A stretch of 64,000 nucleotides of DNA. Origin: CAIKLP01 sp965279595 (GTDB lineage: Bacteria > Bacteroidota > Bacteroidia > Sphingobacteriales > Sphingobacteriaceae). Position numbers and translations under genes: made by a program. Positions 34,182-43,572 of the stretch are shown here, in pieces. How positions within the stretch are numbered: the stretch's first letter is position 1; every line of letters begins with the position of its first letter. The stretch is from the NCBI GenBank assembly GCA_965279595.1, contig OZ257246.1:806001-870000 (forward strand), read 5' to 3'. The notes beneath the pieces are model-generated. The model saw nothing but the letters and a program-made list of their open reading frames with translations, was not told the origin of the DNA and did not search any database.

Positions 34182-36224
34182 ATGAAACTTAAAAATATTT
34201 TTACTCTTCTGCTTTTGTCAAGTGCTAGTATAGTTTCAGCACAAACAAAAATGGTTCCCGAAACTTTGTGGAAATTCGGCAGAGTAGCAGAACCAACTGT
34301 TTCGCCTGATGGCAAATCTGTTGTATACACTGTCACCCGTTATAATGTAGAAGAAAATAGAGGCAATACAGAATTGTTTATTGTTCCTGTTTCTTCTGGC
34401 GAACCAAAACAAATTACCAATTCAACCACATCAGAAAGCAATCCAAGATGGAGACCTGATGGAAAAAAGATTGGTTATTTGGGTCTTGAATCTGGTGACC
34501 CTCAACTCTGGGAAATTAACCCTGATGGTTCTGATAAAAGACAGGTGTCATTTGTAAAAGGTGGTATAGCAAATTTCAATTACTCACCTAAAGGAACACA
34601 TGTTTATTTTACGCAAGATTTTCAAATTGATAAACCATTAACTGAACGATATCCAGATTTACCAAAAGCAAATGCAAAAGAATATGATGGTTTAATGATG
34701 CGTCATTGGAATCAGTGGGAAGATGGCGCCTATAGCCACATTCTATTTGCAAGCTATACAGATGGAAAAATCGGAACCGCCAAAGATATTATGCCACTTG
34801 AGCCTTTTGATGCACCAAACGGGCCGTTTGGAGGTGAAGAAGAAATTTGCTGGAGCCCAGATGGGAAATCAATTGCATACGCTTCAAAAAAATCAAAAGG
34901 TACAGAATATGCTACTACAACCAATACCGATATTTATATTTATTCATTAGAAACTGGAAGAACGGAAAATATTTCAACGCCTAATTTAGGATATGATACT
35001 CAACCAAGATTTTCTCCTGATGGAAAATCAATTGCTTGGCTAAGTATGGAAAGAGCTGGCTTTGAAGCTGACAAAAATAGAATCATGGTTTTAGATATTA
35101 CAACTAAAACTTTAAAAGAAATTACGAAAGATTTTGATCAAAGTGCAGATGAAATGATTTGGTCTGCAGATTCAAAAACTATTTATTTTGCAAGTTGTAG
35201 CAATGCTGTTCATCAACTTTATTCTTATTCAATATTTGCTAAATCAAACAACATCATAAAAATTACAGATGGTATGGCTGATATGGGGTCTATTGGTTTG
35301 GCAGTTGATGGAAAAAACACTTATTTAATTGCAACAAAAGTTAGCATGAGCAAACCTGCTGAGGTGGTACGAGTTGAATTGTTAAAAGGAAAAATTCATC
35401 AACTTAGTAATACCAATGATGCTTTATTATCAACATTAAAATTAGCTAAAGTTGAAAAAAGAATGGTTACAACTACTGATGATAAAGATATGTTGGCTTG
35501 GGTAATTTATCCTCCAGATTTCGATCCAACGAAAAAATACCCAACACTTCTTTTTTGTCAAGGAGGTCCACAAAGTACCGTAAGTCAAAGCTTTTCATAC
35601 CGCTGGAATTTTCAATTGATGGCAGCAAATGGTTATATTATTATTGCTCCAAATAGAAGAGGCTTACCTTCATTTGGACAAGAATGGAATGACGAAATTA
35701 GTGGAGATTGGGGTGGACAAGCAATGGATGATTATCTTTCTGCAATTGATGATATCAGTAAAGAAAGCTATGTAGATACAAACCGCAGAGGAGCTATCGG
35801 TGCTAGCTATGGTGGATATTCAGTTTATTGGTTAGCTGGACATCATAACAAGAGATTTAAAACATTTATAGCACATTGTGGTGTATTCAATTTAGAAAGT
35901 ATGTATGGTTCAACAGAAGAAGTTTTCTTTAGTAATCATGATATGGAAGGCCCTTATTGGAAAAACCCACAACCCAAATCTTATGAAAAATTCTCACCAC
36001 ATAAATTTGTTCAAAATTGGAACACTCCAATTTTAGTAATACATAATGAAAAAGATTTTAGAGTGCCTTTGTCAGAAGGTTTGCAAGCTTTTAGTGCAGC
36101 ACAATTGAGAGGAATTAAAAGTAGATTTTTATATTTTGCAGATGAAGGACATTGGGTTACTAAACCACAAAATTCATTGTTGTGGCAAAGAGAATTTTAT
36201 AGGTGGTTAAATGAAACACTTTAA
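34182..36224 (+). CDS. Exported S9 family (prolyl oligopeptidase) serine peptidase
   Basis: The 680-residue protein has a signal peptide (MKLKNIFTLLLLSSASIVSA), an N-terminal beta-propeller of TolB/WD-like repeats (for example SPDGKSVVYTVTRY, RPDGKKIGYLGLES, SPDGKSIAYASKKS, SPDGKSIAWLSMER), and a C-terminal alpha/beta hydrolase domain. The catalytic triad is visible: S542 in GASYGGYS, the aspartate in HNEKDFRVPL and the histidine in DEGHWV. It resembles dipeptidyl or acylaminoacyl peptidases that degrade peptides in the periplasm. A TACATTTG -7 box lies 29 bases upstream, and a long palindromic terminator follows. Confidence 0.93.
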   Translation: MKLKNIFTLLLLSSASIVSAQTKMVPETLWKFGRVAEPTVSPDGKSVVYTVTRYNVEENRGNTELFIVPVSSGEPKQITNSTTSESNPRWRPDGKKIGYLGLESGDPQLWEINPDGSDKRQVSFVKGGIANFNYSPKGTHVYFTQDFQIDKPLTERYPDLPKANAKEYDGLMMRHWNQWEDGAYSHILFASYTDGKIGTAKDIMPLEPFDAPNGPFGGEEEICWSPDGKSIAYASKKSKGTEYATTTNTDIYIYSLETGRTENISTPNLGYDTQPRFSPDGKSIAWLSMERAGFEADKNRIMVLDITTKTLKEITKDFDQSADEMIWSADSKTIYFASCSNAVHQLYSYSIFAKSNNIIKITDGMADMGSIGLAVDGKNTYLIATKVSMSKPAEVVRVELLKGKIHQLSNTNDALLSTLKLAKVEKRMVTTTDDKDMLAWVIYPPDFDPTKKYPTLLFCQGGPQSTVSQSFSYRWNFQLMAANGYIIIAPNRRGLPSFGQEWNDEISGDWGGQAMDDYLSAIDDISKESYVDTNRRGAIGASYGGYSVYWLAGHHNKRFKTFIAHCGVFNLESMYGSTEEVFFSNHDMEGPYWKNPQPKSYEKFSPHKFVQNWNTPILVIHNEKDFRVPLSEGLQAFSAAQLRGIKSRFLYFADEGHWVTKPQNSLLWQREFYRWLNETL

Positions 36225-36228
36225 TTTA

Positions 36229-36261
36229 AAAAGGGCTAAATATATTTATTTAGCCCTTTTT
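36229..36261. terminator. Bidirectional terminator between S9 peptidase and 39-residue gene
   Basis: AAGGGCTAAATA (36231-36242) pairs with TATTTAGCCCTT (36247-36258), flanked by an A-run on the left and a T-run on the right, so it can stop transcription in both directions. It overlaps the stop codon of the small gene. Confidence 0.8.
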
Positions 36262-36379
36262 AATTACAACCTTTACTAGCATAATAAAATACAAACAACC
36301 AAACAATTCCCTTTATTAAAAAAAACAAAAAGCCAATTACTCCAACTTTTTTCAGCCATCTAGTTGTTTTGTTATCCAT
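36260..36379 (-). CDS. Small single-span membrane protein, 39 residues
   Basis: This short frame runs from an ATG at 36379 to a TAA at 36260. The product begins MDNKTTRWLKKVGVIGFLFF, continues with a second hydrophobic run LIKGIVWLFVFYYA, and ends SKGCN. A basic, tryptophan-containing head followed by a KVGxxGFLFFLIKG-type hydrophobic core looks like tiny membrane proteins I have seen repeatedly in Bacteroidota genomes, sometimes mislabelled. Its frame starts three bases from the stop of the upstream DUF5686 gene (36382), so it is positioned for translation from the same transcript. Its stop codon lies inside the bidirectional terminator. Function is unknown. Confidence 0.6.
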   Translation of the reverse strand: MDNKTTRWLKKVGVIGFLFFLIKGIVWLFVFYYASKGCN

Positions 36380-36381
36380 GG

Positions 36382-38856
36382 TTAAAATGAAATTTTGAAA
36401 TCAATTTTGGCCACTAAGTTATCAATTGCTTTTACAAAAGCATAATTTCCATATCGATAATAAATACCAATACCCAAACCGGTATTATACAAATTTGAAT
36501 TGAACCTTATCAAATCAGAAATCACTATTCCACTTTCAAAATAACCTTTGTTCATTTGTTTGTAAATTATTCCATTGTGACTGCTAGCATTATCCAATTT
36601 TCCAAAACCAACATTGGTCCTTATTGCTAAGCTTGGTTGAAATTTTTCTGTTTTCATTAAAAGCTTTCCAAAATCATGTGCTAAGAAAATTGATATATAT
36701 TCATTTGATAAAAATTCATTCACATACATTGTTTCAAAGTTGTTTTTAGAATTGATATTTATCTTTCCATTATAATTGGCCTTCCCAAAATATTGAAAAG
36801 AAATTGGTACATTTCCAAAAACTTTACCTGCATTCAACAACATTGAACTAACTCCAATGTTTCTTAAAGTACAAGATTTAATAATTTTTAAATCGACTTT
36901 ATGATAACTGCCATTGGTTAATTGAAAGTTTCTTGCGCCTTTGGCTAACTGCAAATAAACTGTTGGGTAATCTGTCCCCAAAGAAATATATTCACTTCCT
37001 TGTTTCATTAATTTTTCTTTAAATGCATACTTAAAACTCATACCTGTTTCATAATATTGATATTGAGAATTTGCATTGAATCCAAAATTGTAACCACCTA
37101 TAACGTTTATGTTCGATTGATTTAAATACAAAGTGCTACCTAAATATTTAAATGATCGAAATTTAAAATTCCCTTCATACAATTCAATTTTATCATATTG
37201 CCTTGTTACCAATGATCTATAGTTTTCTTGTCCAGAAATTTTATCTATTCTAATATTCGTTGAACCCACTTCATTCAAATCGTTTTTATAAATAATTGAA
37301 AGATTTGCTTGACGTTTCGCACTTATCGGAATTTCTAAACCCCCACCATACTTAATTGCCTTGTCTTTGGTACCATATGCAACATAAGAATTAACACTAA
37401 AATATTTAGTTAGCTTTTCACTCGTTGCAATTCCCACTCCAAATCTAAATCCTTCATAATCATTAATACCTGCGAAAAATTTTCTGAGGTCAAATTGTAT
37501 ATATCCCCAAGGTATATACCCTTTAGAAATTACAGAAAATATTTTAATTTTCTCATCAAGTTTTTCTGCCTTACCAATACTATCTAAAACTTCATACGTT
37601 CTTTTCTCTCTTAAGTTAAGTGTGTCAATTCTGAATTTGTTTATTAATTCTTCTGAATTTTTCAATTCGCTTTTATCATAATCAATTGTAATAGCATCAA
37701 ACTTTTTTTTCTCTAAGGCTAAACCTATTTCAATATCTTTTAAATAGGTTCTTCCAATTCCCATAAGCCTTCCACCCCCAACAAAAACATAATTTTTAAA
37801 GTCTAGGTCAGTGTTCAATTGAGTTGGAAACCAATATTTGTTCCCAATTAACTCATACTGTTGTTGAATTTTGATTCCGAAATAAAGGTTTATGGCAGGT
37901 TCGGCGATTACATTTTGAATTGCAAAACCCAAACTGTTAATATAAATTAACCCTTTCATTCCTTCGAAATTTTTTCCTTTCATTGGTTTGAAAGAAATTA
38001 CAAAAACAGTGTCATTGGCTTGAAATAAGGTGTCTTCAATATTGAAAAAATAGTTGTTAAAGCTATTTGGAGAAATTGGACTTAAATATTTTTTATCTAA
38101 CACATCGATATAATCCTTGTAAAAAGAAAAAGATTGAAATTGAGATGCAATTAATACAAAAGGAGCACTTTTTAATCCTGAAATTCTAGAAGCTTTTATG
38201 GTTTCTTTGTTTAAATCAGGAAACATGAAGTCTCTTTGTGAGACACTTTCAGTCATAAAAACATATTGCTTTTCTAATAGAGAATCTGTTGACTTTCTAT
38301 TTCTTGCATTTTTTTGAATAACAGAATCTCTTGCTTTAAATTTTGCTGGGTTTTTTAAACTATCAAATTTGTTTTGTGCTGCAAAATTATTAGTACCAGA
38401 ATCTATAACTGATGTAAAAATAAATTTGTTATAAGCATTGTATCGAAAAGAAGTAAGGTTCTCTGGATTATTTAATTTCCTGTTCTGAATTGCCTTTTTA
38501 ATAATTCTATGTGCAGGATTCTCTCCAGCTAAAACTTCCACTACTTTGATAGATACTTGAATTGATTTTAAAGAAACAAGTATATTACTTTGTGCTTTAA
38601 AAGTTTCTACTTTAGTTTCGTAACCCACGTAGGCAAATCTCAAATCAATATTTTCTTTACTAGATTTAATTAAAAATTTTCCATCTATATCCGTCTGCAG
38701 ACCCACTTGTTGTCCATTTATAGTTACCGATACAAAAGCAAGTGGTTTTTTTGAAATTACATCTATTACTCTTCCAGAATAATTAAAAGTTTGTGCAAAT
38801 AGATTTGCACTTATAAAGAAACATATGCAAACAACAATTAGAAAGCTTTTTCTCAT
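36382..38856 (-). CDS. DUF5686 outer-membrane protein with carboxypeptidase-like regulatory domain
   Basis: I chose the ATG at 38856 (MRKSFLIVVCICFFISANLF, a signal peptide; 824 residues). An upstream TTG at 38889 adds residues that would spoil the signal. After cleavage comes a carboxypeptidase-like regulatory (CarboxypepD_reg) domain, YSGRVIDVISKKPLAFVSVT through GYETKV, at about 25-95. A long DUF5686 region follows, with IEDTLFQAND and KPMKGKNFEGMKGLIYIN, and then many aromatic-rich beta strands that probably form an outer-membrane barrel. Its role is unknown; the fold recalls SusC/TonB-dependent proteins, but I see no plug domain. Divergent from the Nudix gene. Confidence 0.85.
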   Translation of the reverse strand: MRKSFLIVVCICFFISANLFAQTFNYSGRVIDVISKKPLAFVSVTINGQQVGLQTDIDGKFLIKSSKENIDLRFAYVGYETKVETFKAQSNILVSLKSIQVSIKVVEVLAGENPAHRIIKKAIQNRKLNNPENLTSFRYNAYNKFIFTSVIDSGTNNFAAQNKFDSLKNPAKFKARDSVIQKNARNRKSTDSLLEKQYVFMTESVSQRDFMFPDLNKETIKASRISGLKSAPFVLIASQFQSFSFYKDYIDVLDKKYLSPISPNSFNNYFFNIEDTLFQANDTVFVISFKPMKGKNFEGMKGLIYINSLGFAIQNVIAEPAINLYFGIKIQQQYELIGNKYWFPTQLNTDLDFKNYVFVGGGRLMGIGRTYLKDIEIGLALEKKKFDAITIDYDKSELKNSEELINKFRIDTLNLREKRTYEVLDSIGKAEKLDEKIKIFSVISKGYIPWGYIQFDLRKFFAGINDYEGFRFGVGIATSEKLTKYFSVNSYVAYGTKDKAIKYGGGLEIPISAKRQANLSIIYKNDLNEVGSTNIRIDKISGQENYRSLVTRQYDKIELYEGNFKFRSFKYLGSTLYLNQSNINVIGGYNFGFNANSQYQYYETGMSFKYAFKEKLMKQGSEYISLGTDYPTVYLQLAKGARNFQLTNGSYHKVDLKIIKSCTLRNIGVSSMLLNAGKVFGNVPISFQYFGKANYNGKININSKNNFETMYVNEFLSNEYISIFLAHDFGKLLMKTEKFQPSLAIRTNVGFGKLDNASSHNGIIYKQMNKGYFESGIVISDLIRFNSNLYNTGLGIGIYYRYGNYAFVKAIDNLVAKIDFKISF

Positions 38857-38938
38857 TCTTGAAAAAGATTGAATAAAATTATTAAACAAATTAAGTCCAT
38901 TTTTTACTATTTTGGACTTAGCAACAGTTAATTTACAA

Positions 38939-39490
38939 ATGGACCACTCAATAAACCCATGGAAAGTTTTAGAAGCAAAAGATATCTATGAAAATCCATG
39001 GATAAAATTAACAGAATTTGATGTATTGAATCCTAATGGAGGAAAGGGGATTTATGGAAAGGTGCATTTTAAAAATCTTGCAATTGGAATTTTAGCCTTA
39101 AATGAGAATAAAGAATTAGCAATGGTTGGTCAATTTCGCTTTCCTATCAATCAATATTCATGGGAAATTCCTGAAGGTGGTGGAGATTTGTTAGTTGATC
39201 CTATTGAATCTGCCAAACGCGAACTATTAGAAGAAACTGGATTAAAAGCACAATTGTGGACTAAAATTTTAGAAATGCACTTGTCAAATTCAGTAAGCGA
39301 TGAGTTTGGTTTGGTTTTTTTAGCAGAACAATTGAGTCAACATGATGCTGAACCTGAAGATACGGAACAGTTACAAATTAGATGGGTTCCATTTCAAAAT
39401 GTTTTCGAAGAAGTAATGGAAAATAAAATAACCGACTCATTAACTGTTGCTGGTATTCTTAAACTAAAACTTTTACGTCCCAATATTTAA
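38939..39490 (+). CDS. Nudix hydrolase (ADP-ribose pyrophosphatase type)
   Basis: I start at the ATG at 38939 (MDHSINPWKVLEAKD, 183 residues) rather than the TTG at 38912. The Nudix box is GGGDLLVDPIESAKRELLEE followed by TGL; its REUXEEXGU core is intact, while the first glutamate position is valine. The flanking WKVLEAKDIYENPWIKLTEF and MVGQFRFPINQYSWEIPEGG are typical of the ADP-ribose/GDP-sugar pyrophosphatase branch. It probably hydrolyses a nucleoside diphosphate sugar to limit toxic metabolites. No partner is evident in its surroundings. Confidence 0.9.
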   Translation: MDHSINPWKVLEAKDIYENPWIKLTEFDVLNPNGGKGIYGKVHFKNLAIGILALNENKELAMVGQFRFPINQYSWEIPEGGGDLLVDPIESAKRELLEETGLKAQLWTKILEMHLSNSVSDEFGLVFLAEQLSQHDAEPEDTEQLQIRWVPFQNVFEEVMENKITDSLTVAGILKLKLLRPNI

Positions 39491-39544
39491 TTGGTATATA
39501 ATCTATATTGTAAAATAATTGCGATATAAGGTCATTTATCTCAT

Positions 39545-39575
39545 GATTAATAAATTGTATGTAGATTTATTAATC
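39545..39575. repeat. AT-rich inverted repeat upstream of the M1 peptidase gene
   Basis: GATTAATAAA (39545-39554) and TTTATTAATC (39566-39575) form a ten-base dyad with an 11-base loop, 14 bases before the start codon. It has no T-run on either side, so it is more like a leader structure or operator than a terminator. Confidence 0.35.
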
Positions 39576-39588
39576 AAAAAATATAATC

Positions 39589-41256
39589 ATGAAGCACATT
39601 TTCACTTTCTTAATAGTTCTATTAAACTTTTCGTTTTCATCAGCACAATTGATGGATGGAAAGCCACAATCTTTTTCACGCAAAGATAGTTTACGTGGAA
39701 CATTAAGTGTATTCCGTTCTTGTTATGATGTTAGCTATTATCACTTAAATATTTCCATCAATATTGATGAGAAAAAGATTTCAGGCTATAATAAAATAAA
39801 ATTTAAATCAGTTGAAAATTTTAACAAAATTCAAGTTGATTTATTTGAAAATTTATCTGTTGATAAAATTATTTACCATGGTAAAAATTTAAATTTCAAA
39901 AGAGAATTTAATGCTGTTTTTATTGAATTTCCAACTGAAATAAAAAAGGGAAGTGTTGATGAAATTGATTTTTATTATTCAGGTCAACCCACAATTGCTA
40001 AGCGCGCTCCATGGGATGGCGGTTTTGTATTTTCTAAAGATAAAAACGATAAGCCTTGGGTGGCTGTTGCCTGCCAGGGTTTTGGAGCAAGCTGTTGGTG
40101 GCCAAATAAAGATCATCAAAGTGATGAGCCCGATAGCATGCTAATCAGTATTGCATGCCGTTCTGATTTAGAAGAAATTTCAAACGGAAGATTACGTTCA
40201 ACAAAAAAATTAGACAATGGTTATACTCAACATAATTGGTTTGTTGCTAACCCTATCAATAATTACGATGTCACTTTCAATATTGGCGACTATGCTCATT
40301 TCAATGATGTATATTTTGGTAAAGTCAATAAACAAAATTTAACTCTTGACTATTATGTGTTAAAAGAAAATTTAGAACTAGCCAAAAAACAATTTGAACA
40401 AGTAAAAGGCATGATGGATGCTTTTGAAAAACGATTTGGACCTTACCCATTCTATGAAGACGGTTATAAATTAGTAGAAACGCCATACTTAGGAATGGAG
40501 CATCAAAGTTGTGTAGCTTATGGTAATGGTTATAAAAATGGTTATCGCGGATTTGATTTATCAGGGAGCGGTGAAGGTAAAAAATTCGATTATATCATCA
40601 TTCACGAAAGTGCACATGAATGGTGGGGGAATTCATTAACATCTTATGACATTGCCGACATGTGGATACATGAAGGCTTCGGACAATACTCGGAGGTTGT
40701 GTATTTAGAAGAGCTTTATGGAAAAGAAAGTTCTGAAAAATATTTAAATGGATTAAAAAAAGGAGTTAGAAACAAAGAGTCGATTATTGGGACATATGGT
40801 GTTAATCAAGAAGGAGCTGGAGATATGTATCCAAAGGGTGCCTTGTTTTTGAATACAATTAGAAATTGCATTGATAATGATGAAGTATGGTGGAAAATTG
40901 TAAAAGGATTACAAGAAAAATATAAACACCAAAACATTTCTACAGAAGATGTAAACAAATACATGAATGAGGTTTCAGGAAAAAACTTAGACCCGCTGTT
41001 TAATCAATATTTAAGATATGCAAGCTTACCCATTCTAGAATTTAAGAAAACTCAAAAAGGAAAAGATGTAGAAATAAATTTTCAGTGGAATGCAAATATT
41101 GAGAATTTCAATTTGCCTATTCTTTATATGTTAAAAGGAGTTAAGCAGGAAAAACTTTTTCCAAATAAGCAATCTCAAACAATTGTTTTGAAAAATTGTG
41201 GAATAGATGATATTGAATTAAACAGAACTGCATTTTATTATAGCCTTTCAGAATAA
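39589..41256 (+). CDS. Exported M1 family aminopeptidase-like metallopeptidase
   Basis: The 555-residue product starts with a signal peptide (MKHIFTFLIVLLNFSFSSAQ), followed by an M1-type N-terminal beta domain (YHLNISINIDEKKISGYNKI). The gluzincin site is complete: HESAHEWWG gives zinc ligands H339 and H343 and catalytic E340, with the third ligand E362 18 residues on, in WIHEGFGQY. The exopeptidase motif near 304 reads GMEHQ instead of the usual GAMEN, so the amino-terminus contact may be altered. It is shorter than classical M1 enzymes because it lacks the full C-terminal helical domain. Confidence 0.92.
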   Translation: MKHIFTFLIVLLNFSFSSAQLMDGKPQSFSRKDSLRGTLSVFRSCYDVSYYHLNISINIDEKKISGYNKIKFKSVENFNKIQVDLFENLSVDKIIYHGKNLNFKREFNAVFIEFPTEIKKGSVDEIDFYYSGQPTIAKRAPWDGGFVFSKDKNDKPWVAVACQGFGASCWWPNKDHQSDEPDSMLISIACRSDLEEISNGRLRSTKKLDNGYTQHNWFVANPINNYDVTFNIGDYAHFNDVYFGKVNKQNLTLDYYVLKENLELAKKQFEQVKGMMDAFEKRFGPYPFYEDGYKLVETPYLGMEHQSCVAYGNGYKNGYRGFDLSGSGEGKKFDYIIIHESAHEWWGNSLTSYDIADMWIHEGFGQYSEVVYLEELYGKESSEKYLNGLKKGVRNKESIIGTYGVNQEGAGDMYPKGALFLNTIRNCIDNDEVWWKIVKGLQEKYKHQNISTEDVNKYMNEVSGKNLDPLFNQYLRYASLPILEFKKTQKGKDVEINFQWNANIENFNLPILYMLKGVKQEKLFPNKQSQTIVLKNCGIDDIELNRTAFYYSLSE

Positions 41257-41257
41257 A

Positions 41258-43501
41258 TTATTCTGCCTTTTGGTTTTTACTCCATTTGAAAAAAGCTAAT
41301 ATAAAATGCAATTCATCATAAGTTATCTCATCACCTAAAGTAGATTTAATTTCAGCCATTTTTAGTTTTAGGAAAGGCTGAACTTTTTCTTCTAAAATTT
41401 GATGTCTTTCATAACTAATTGCATCAGTAATTTTCAAATCACCTTTTTCGATTAATTTTGCGATGTGCAACACTATCGTTCCGCGTGCCAATTTTCTGTT
41501 TAAAGAAATTTCATCAATTGATTTTTTATCCAGAAACTGTGCTAAGGTGATTTTAAAAGTCTCACCAGTAATTTTTTTCTCCTTTGCTTTTTTTACCTTA
41601 GGTTCTCCCTTTTCAATAAGTTGAATAAACTCTTTCCTCCAATTTAAATTTATAGAATCACTCCAAATTTCTTTCGATAAATTTTTTGAATGTGCCATGT
41701 GATCTGCAAGCATGGCAACCTTCTTAAGCAACAACATTCTTGCAAAAAGCATACTTTCCAATTCTTCTATTTCTTTAATATAAATTTTGGTTCGCTTTAA
41801 AGATTTAATTTCATTTAAATGCTTCAAACATTCAATAGATATTTTCTTTAGCCTTTCTTCAAAATAGTTCCAAGCATCATTTAAACGTAATGCTAATTTT
41901 TGAATGTCATTTTTGTTTAAAAGATCATTTACTTGTATTAAAAACTTTTCCGATAAATTATATAGTTCTAAAATGTGGTTGAATTGTTCTTTCGCCCAAA
42001 ATAAATATTGTTGCTTTTCTGATTTTTCATCCTCCTTAGTATAACTATCTACATGCGACTTCCAAATTTCTAAAATAGATTGAAAATTAAATGCCCTTCT
42101 GCAACTATCATTTAAATAAATAATTTGATCAGAAAGTAATTGTGTAGAAGTATCACCTTGAAGTATTTTACTTTGTTCATATCCCAATACTTCTTTGCTG
42201 TTCGAAATCCCCTTAGTTGAAATTTCTGAAGTTAATACCAAACCATCCAAACCTGTAAGTCTTGACAATGCTACATAGGCTTGCCCAGAAGCAAAAACAT
42301 TTTTAATGTCAATAATTGCTTTTTCAAAAGTCAAACCTTGGCTTTTATGAATTGTAATGGCCCATGCCAATCGTAATGGAAACTGAGTAAATCTTCCTAA
42401 TTCTTCATCAACAATTTCATGTGATACTTCATCCAATCTGAATCGATTGTTTTTCCATTCATGCTGTCCAATTACAATTGCCTCCTCATGATCAACCTCA
42501 ACAACAATTCTATCATCATGCATTTCCTTAACTAAACCAATTTTGCCGTTATAATACAATTGTTGTCCGCTGATATCATTTTTAATAAACATTACTTGTG
42601 CACCCACTTTCAATATCAATTGTTGTTCACATGGCATTAAGTGATCAGGAAAGTCACCTTCAACTATTGCTGTATATTTTTTTGCCGGTGTTTTTAATTG
42701 TTGCAGTTCTGTTTGATTAATTTGATCGGCGTATTTGTTGTGAGTAGTTAAGGTAATGTACTCGTCAGCCTTTGAAGGTTTAAAATCTTTTTTATAATGT
42801 TGGTTTAATAAATTGATGTTTGATTCATTCAGTTTATTATATCTTAAATTATTTAAAAGATCTGTAAATGTTGAATCTTTCTGGCGATAGATTTTTTCTA
42901 ACTCAATATAAATTGGGGCTTGCGACTTTAAAACTTGAGCATCAAAAAAATATAAGCTTTTATAATAATTTTTCAAAATCTCCCACTCCTCATCTTTAAA
43001 TATTGGAGGTAGTTGTAATAAATCGCCAATAAATAAAACTTGCAATCCTCCAAATGGTTTTTGGTTTTTTCGAATTACCCTAAGTATAAAATCAATAGCA
43101 TCTAATGTGTCAGCACGCAACATACTAACCTCATCAATAATCAAAAGTTCTGCTTCGATTATGGTTCTTCTTTTGATTTCATTCATTCGCATATTTCGAA
43201 ACAGAGTGCTTTGACTCTCTACTCTTACATTGCTGAATTGATTGTACTCAACTTTAGCAGGAATAAAAGCACTCATTGATAATTGAAATTGTGAATGTAA
43301 AGTAACTCCGCCGGCATTTAATGCAGCAATGCCTGTAGGTGCTGTAACCAACGCTTTTTTATGAGTTGTTTGAATGATGCTTTTTAAAAAAGTTGTTTTT
43401 CCTGTTCCTGCTTTGCCAGTAAGAAAAACTGGTCGGTTGGTTTGGTTGATAAACTTTTCTGCTAATGCAATTTGTTCGTTTAATTCGTTTTCACTATTCA
43501 T
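41258..43501 (-). CDS. Pif1-like SF1B DNA helicase with C-terminal helix-turn-helix
   Basis: I chose the ATG at 43501 (MNSENELNEQIALAEKF, 747 residues) over a GTG 12 bases upstream. The helicase motifs are visible: Walker A GKAGTGKTTFLK (29-40), the TAPTGIAALNAGGVTLHSQF motif Ia, Walker B LLIIDEVSMLRAD, the FIGDLLQLPP motif III, and ITIHKSQGLTFEKAIID plus AYVALSRLTGLDGL near 390-420. The last 70 residues (LAQFLDKKSIDEISLNRKLA) form a winged or tetrahelical HTH like that of RQC/Pif1-type Bacteroidota helicases. It probably unwinds DNA, including forked or G-quadruplex substrates. Its stop is one base from that of the convergent M1 gene. Confidence 0.92.
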   Translation of the reverse strand: MNSENELNEQIALAEKFINQTNRPVFLTGKAGTGKTTFLKSIIQTTHKKALVTAPTGIAALNAGGVTLHSQFQLSMSAFIPAKVEYNQFSNVRVESQSTLFRNMRMNEIKRRTIIEAELLIIDEVSMLRADTLDAIDFILRVIRKNQKPFGGLQVLFIGDLLQLPPIFKDEEWEILKNYYKSLYFFDAQVLKSQAPIYIELEKIYRQKDSTFTDLLNNLRYNKLNESNINLLNQHYKKDFKPSKADEYITLTTHNKYADQINQTELQQLKTPAKKYTAIVEGDFPDHLMPCEQQLILKVGAQVMFIKNDISGQQLYYNGKIGLVKEMHDDRIVVEVDHEEAIVIGQHEWKNNRFRLDEVSHEIVDEELGRFTQFPLRLAWAITIHKSQGLTFEKAIIDIKNVFASGQAYVALSRLTGLDGLVLTSEISTKGISNSKEVLGYEQSKILQGDTSTQLLSDQIIYLNDSCRRAFNFQSILEIWKSHVDSYTKEDEKSEKQQYLFWAKEQFNHILELYNLSEKFLIQVNDLLNKNDIQKLALRLNDAWNYFEERLKKISIECLKHLNEIKSLKRTKIYIKEIEELESMLFARMLLLKKVAMLADHMAHSKNLSKEIWSDSINLNWRKEFIQLIEKGEPKVKKAKEKKITGETFKITLAQFLDKKSIDEISLNRKLARGTIVLHIAKLIEKGDLKITDAISYERHQILEEKVQPFLKLKMAEIKSTLGDEITYDELHFILAFFKWSKNQKAE

Positions 43502-43572
43502 GCCTTGTTGCACTTATTAAATTACATGCAAAGTAAGTCAAAGCATTTTAATTCTCAACTGCATTAATACAA

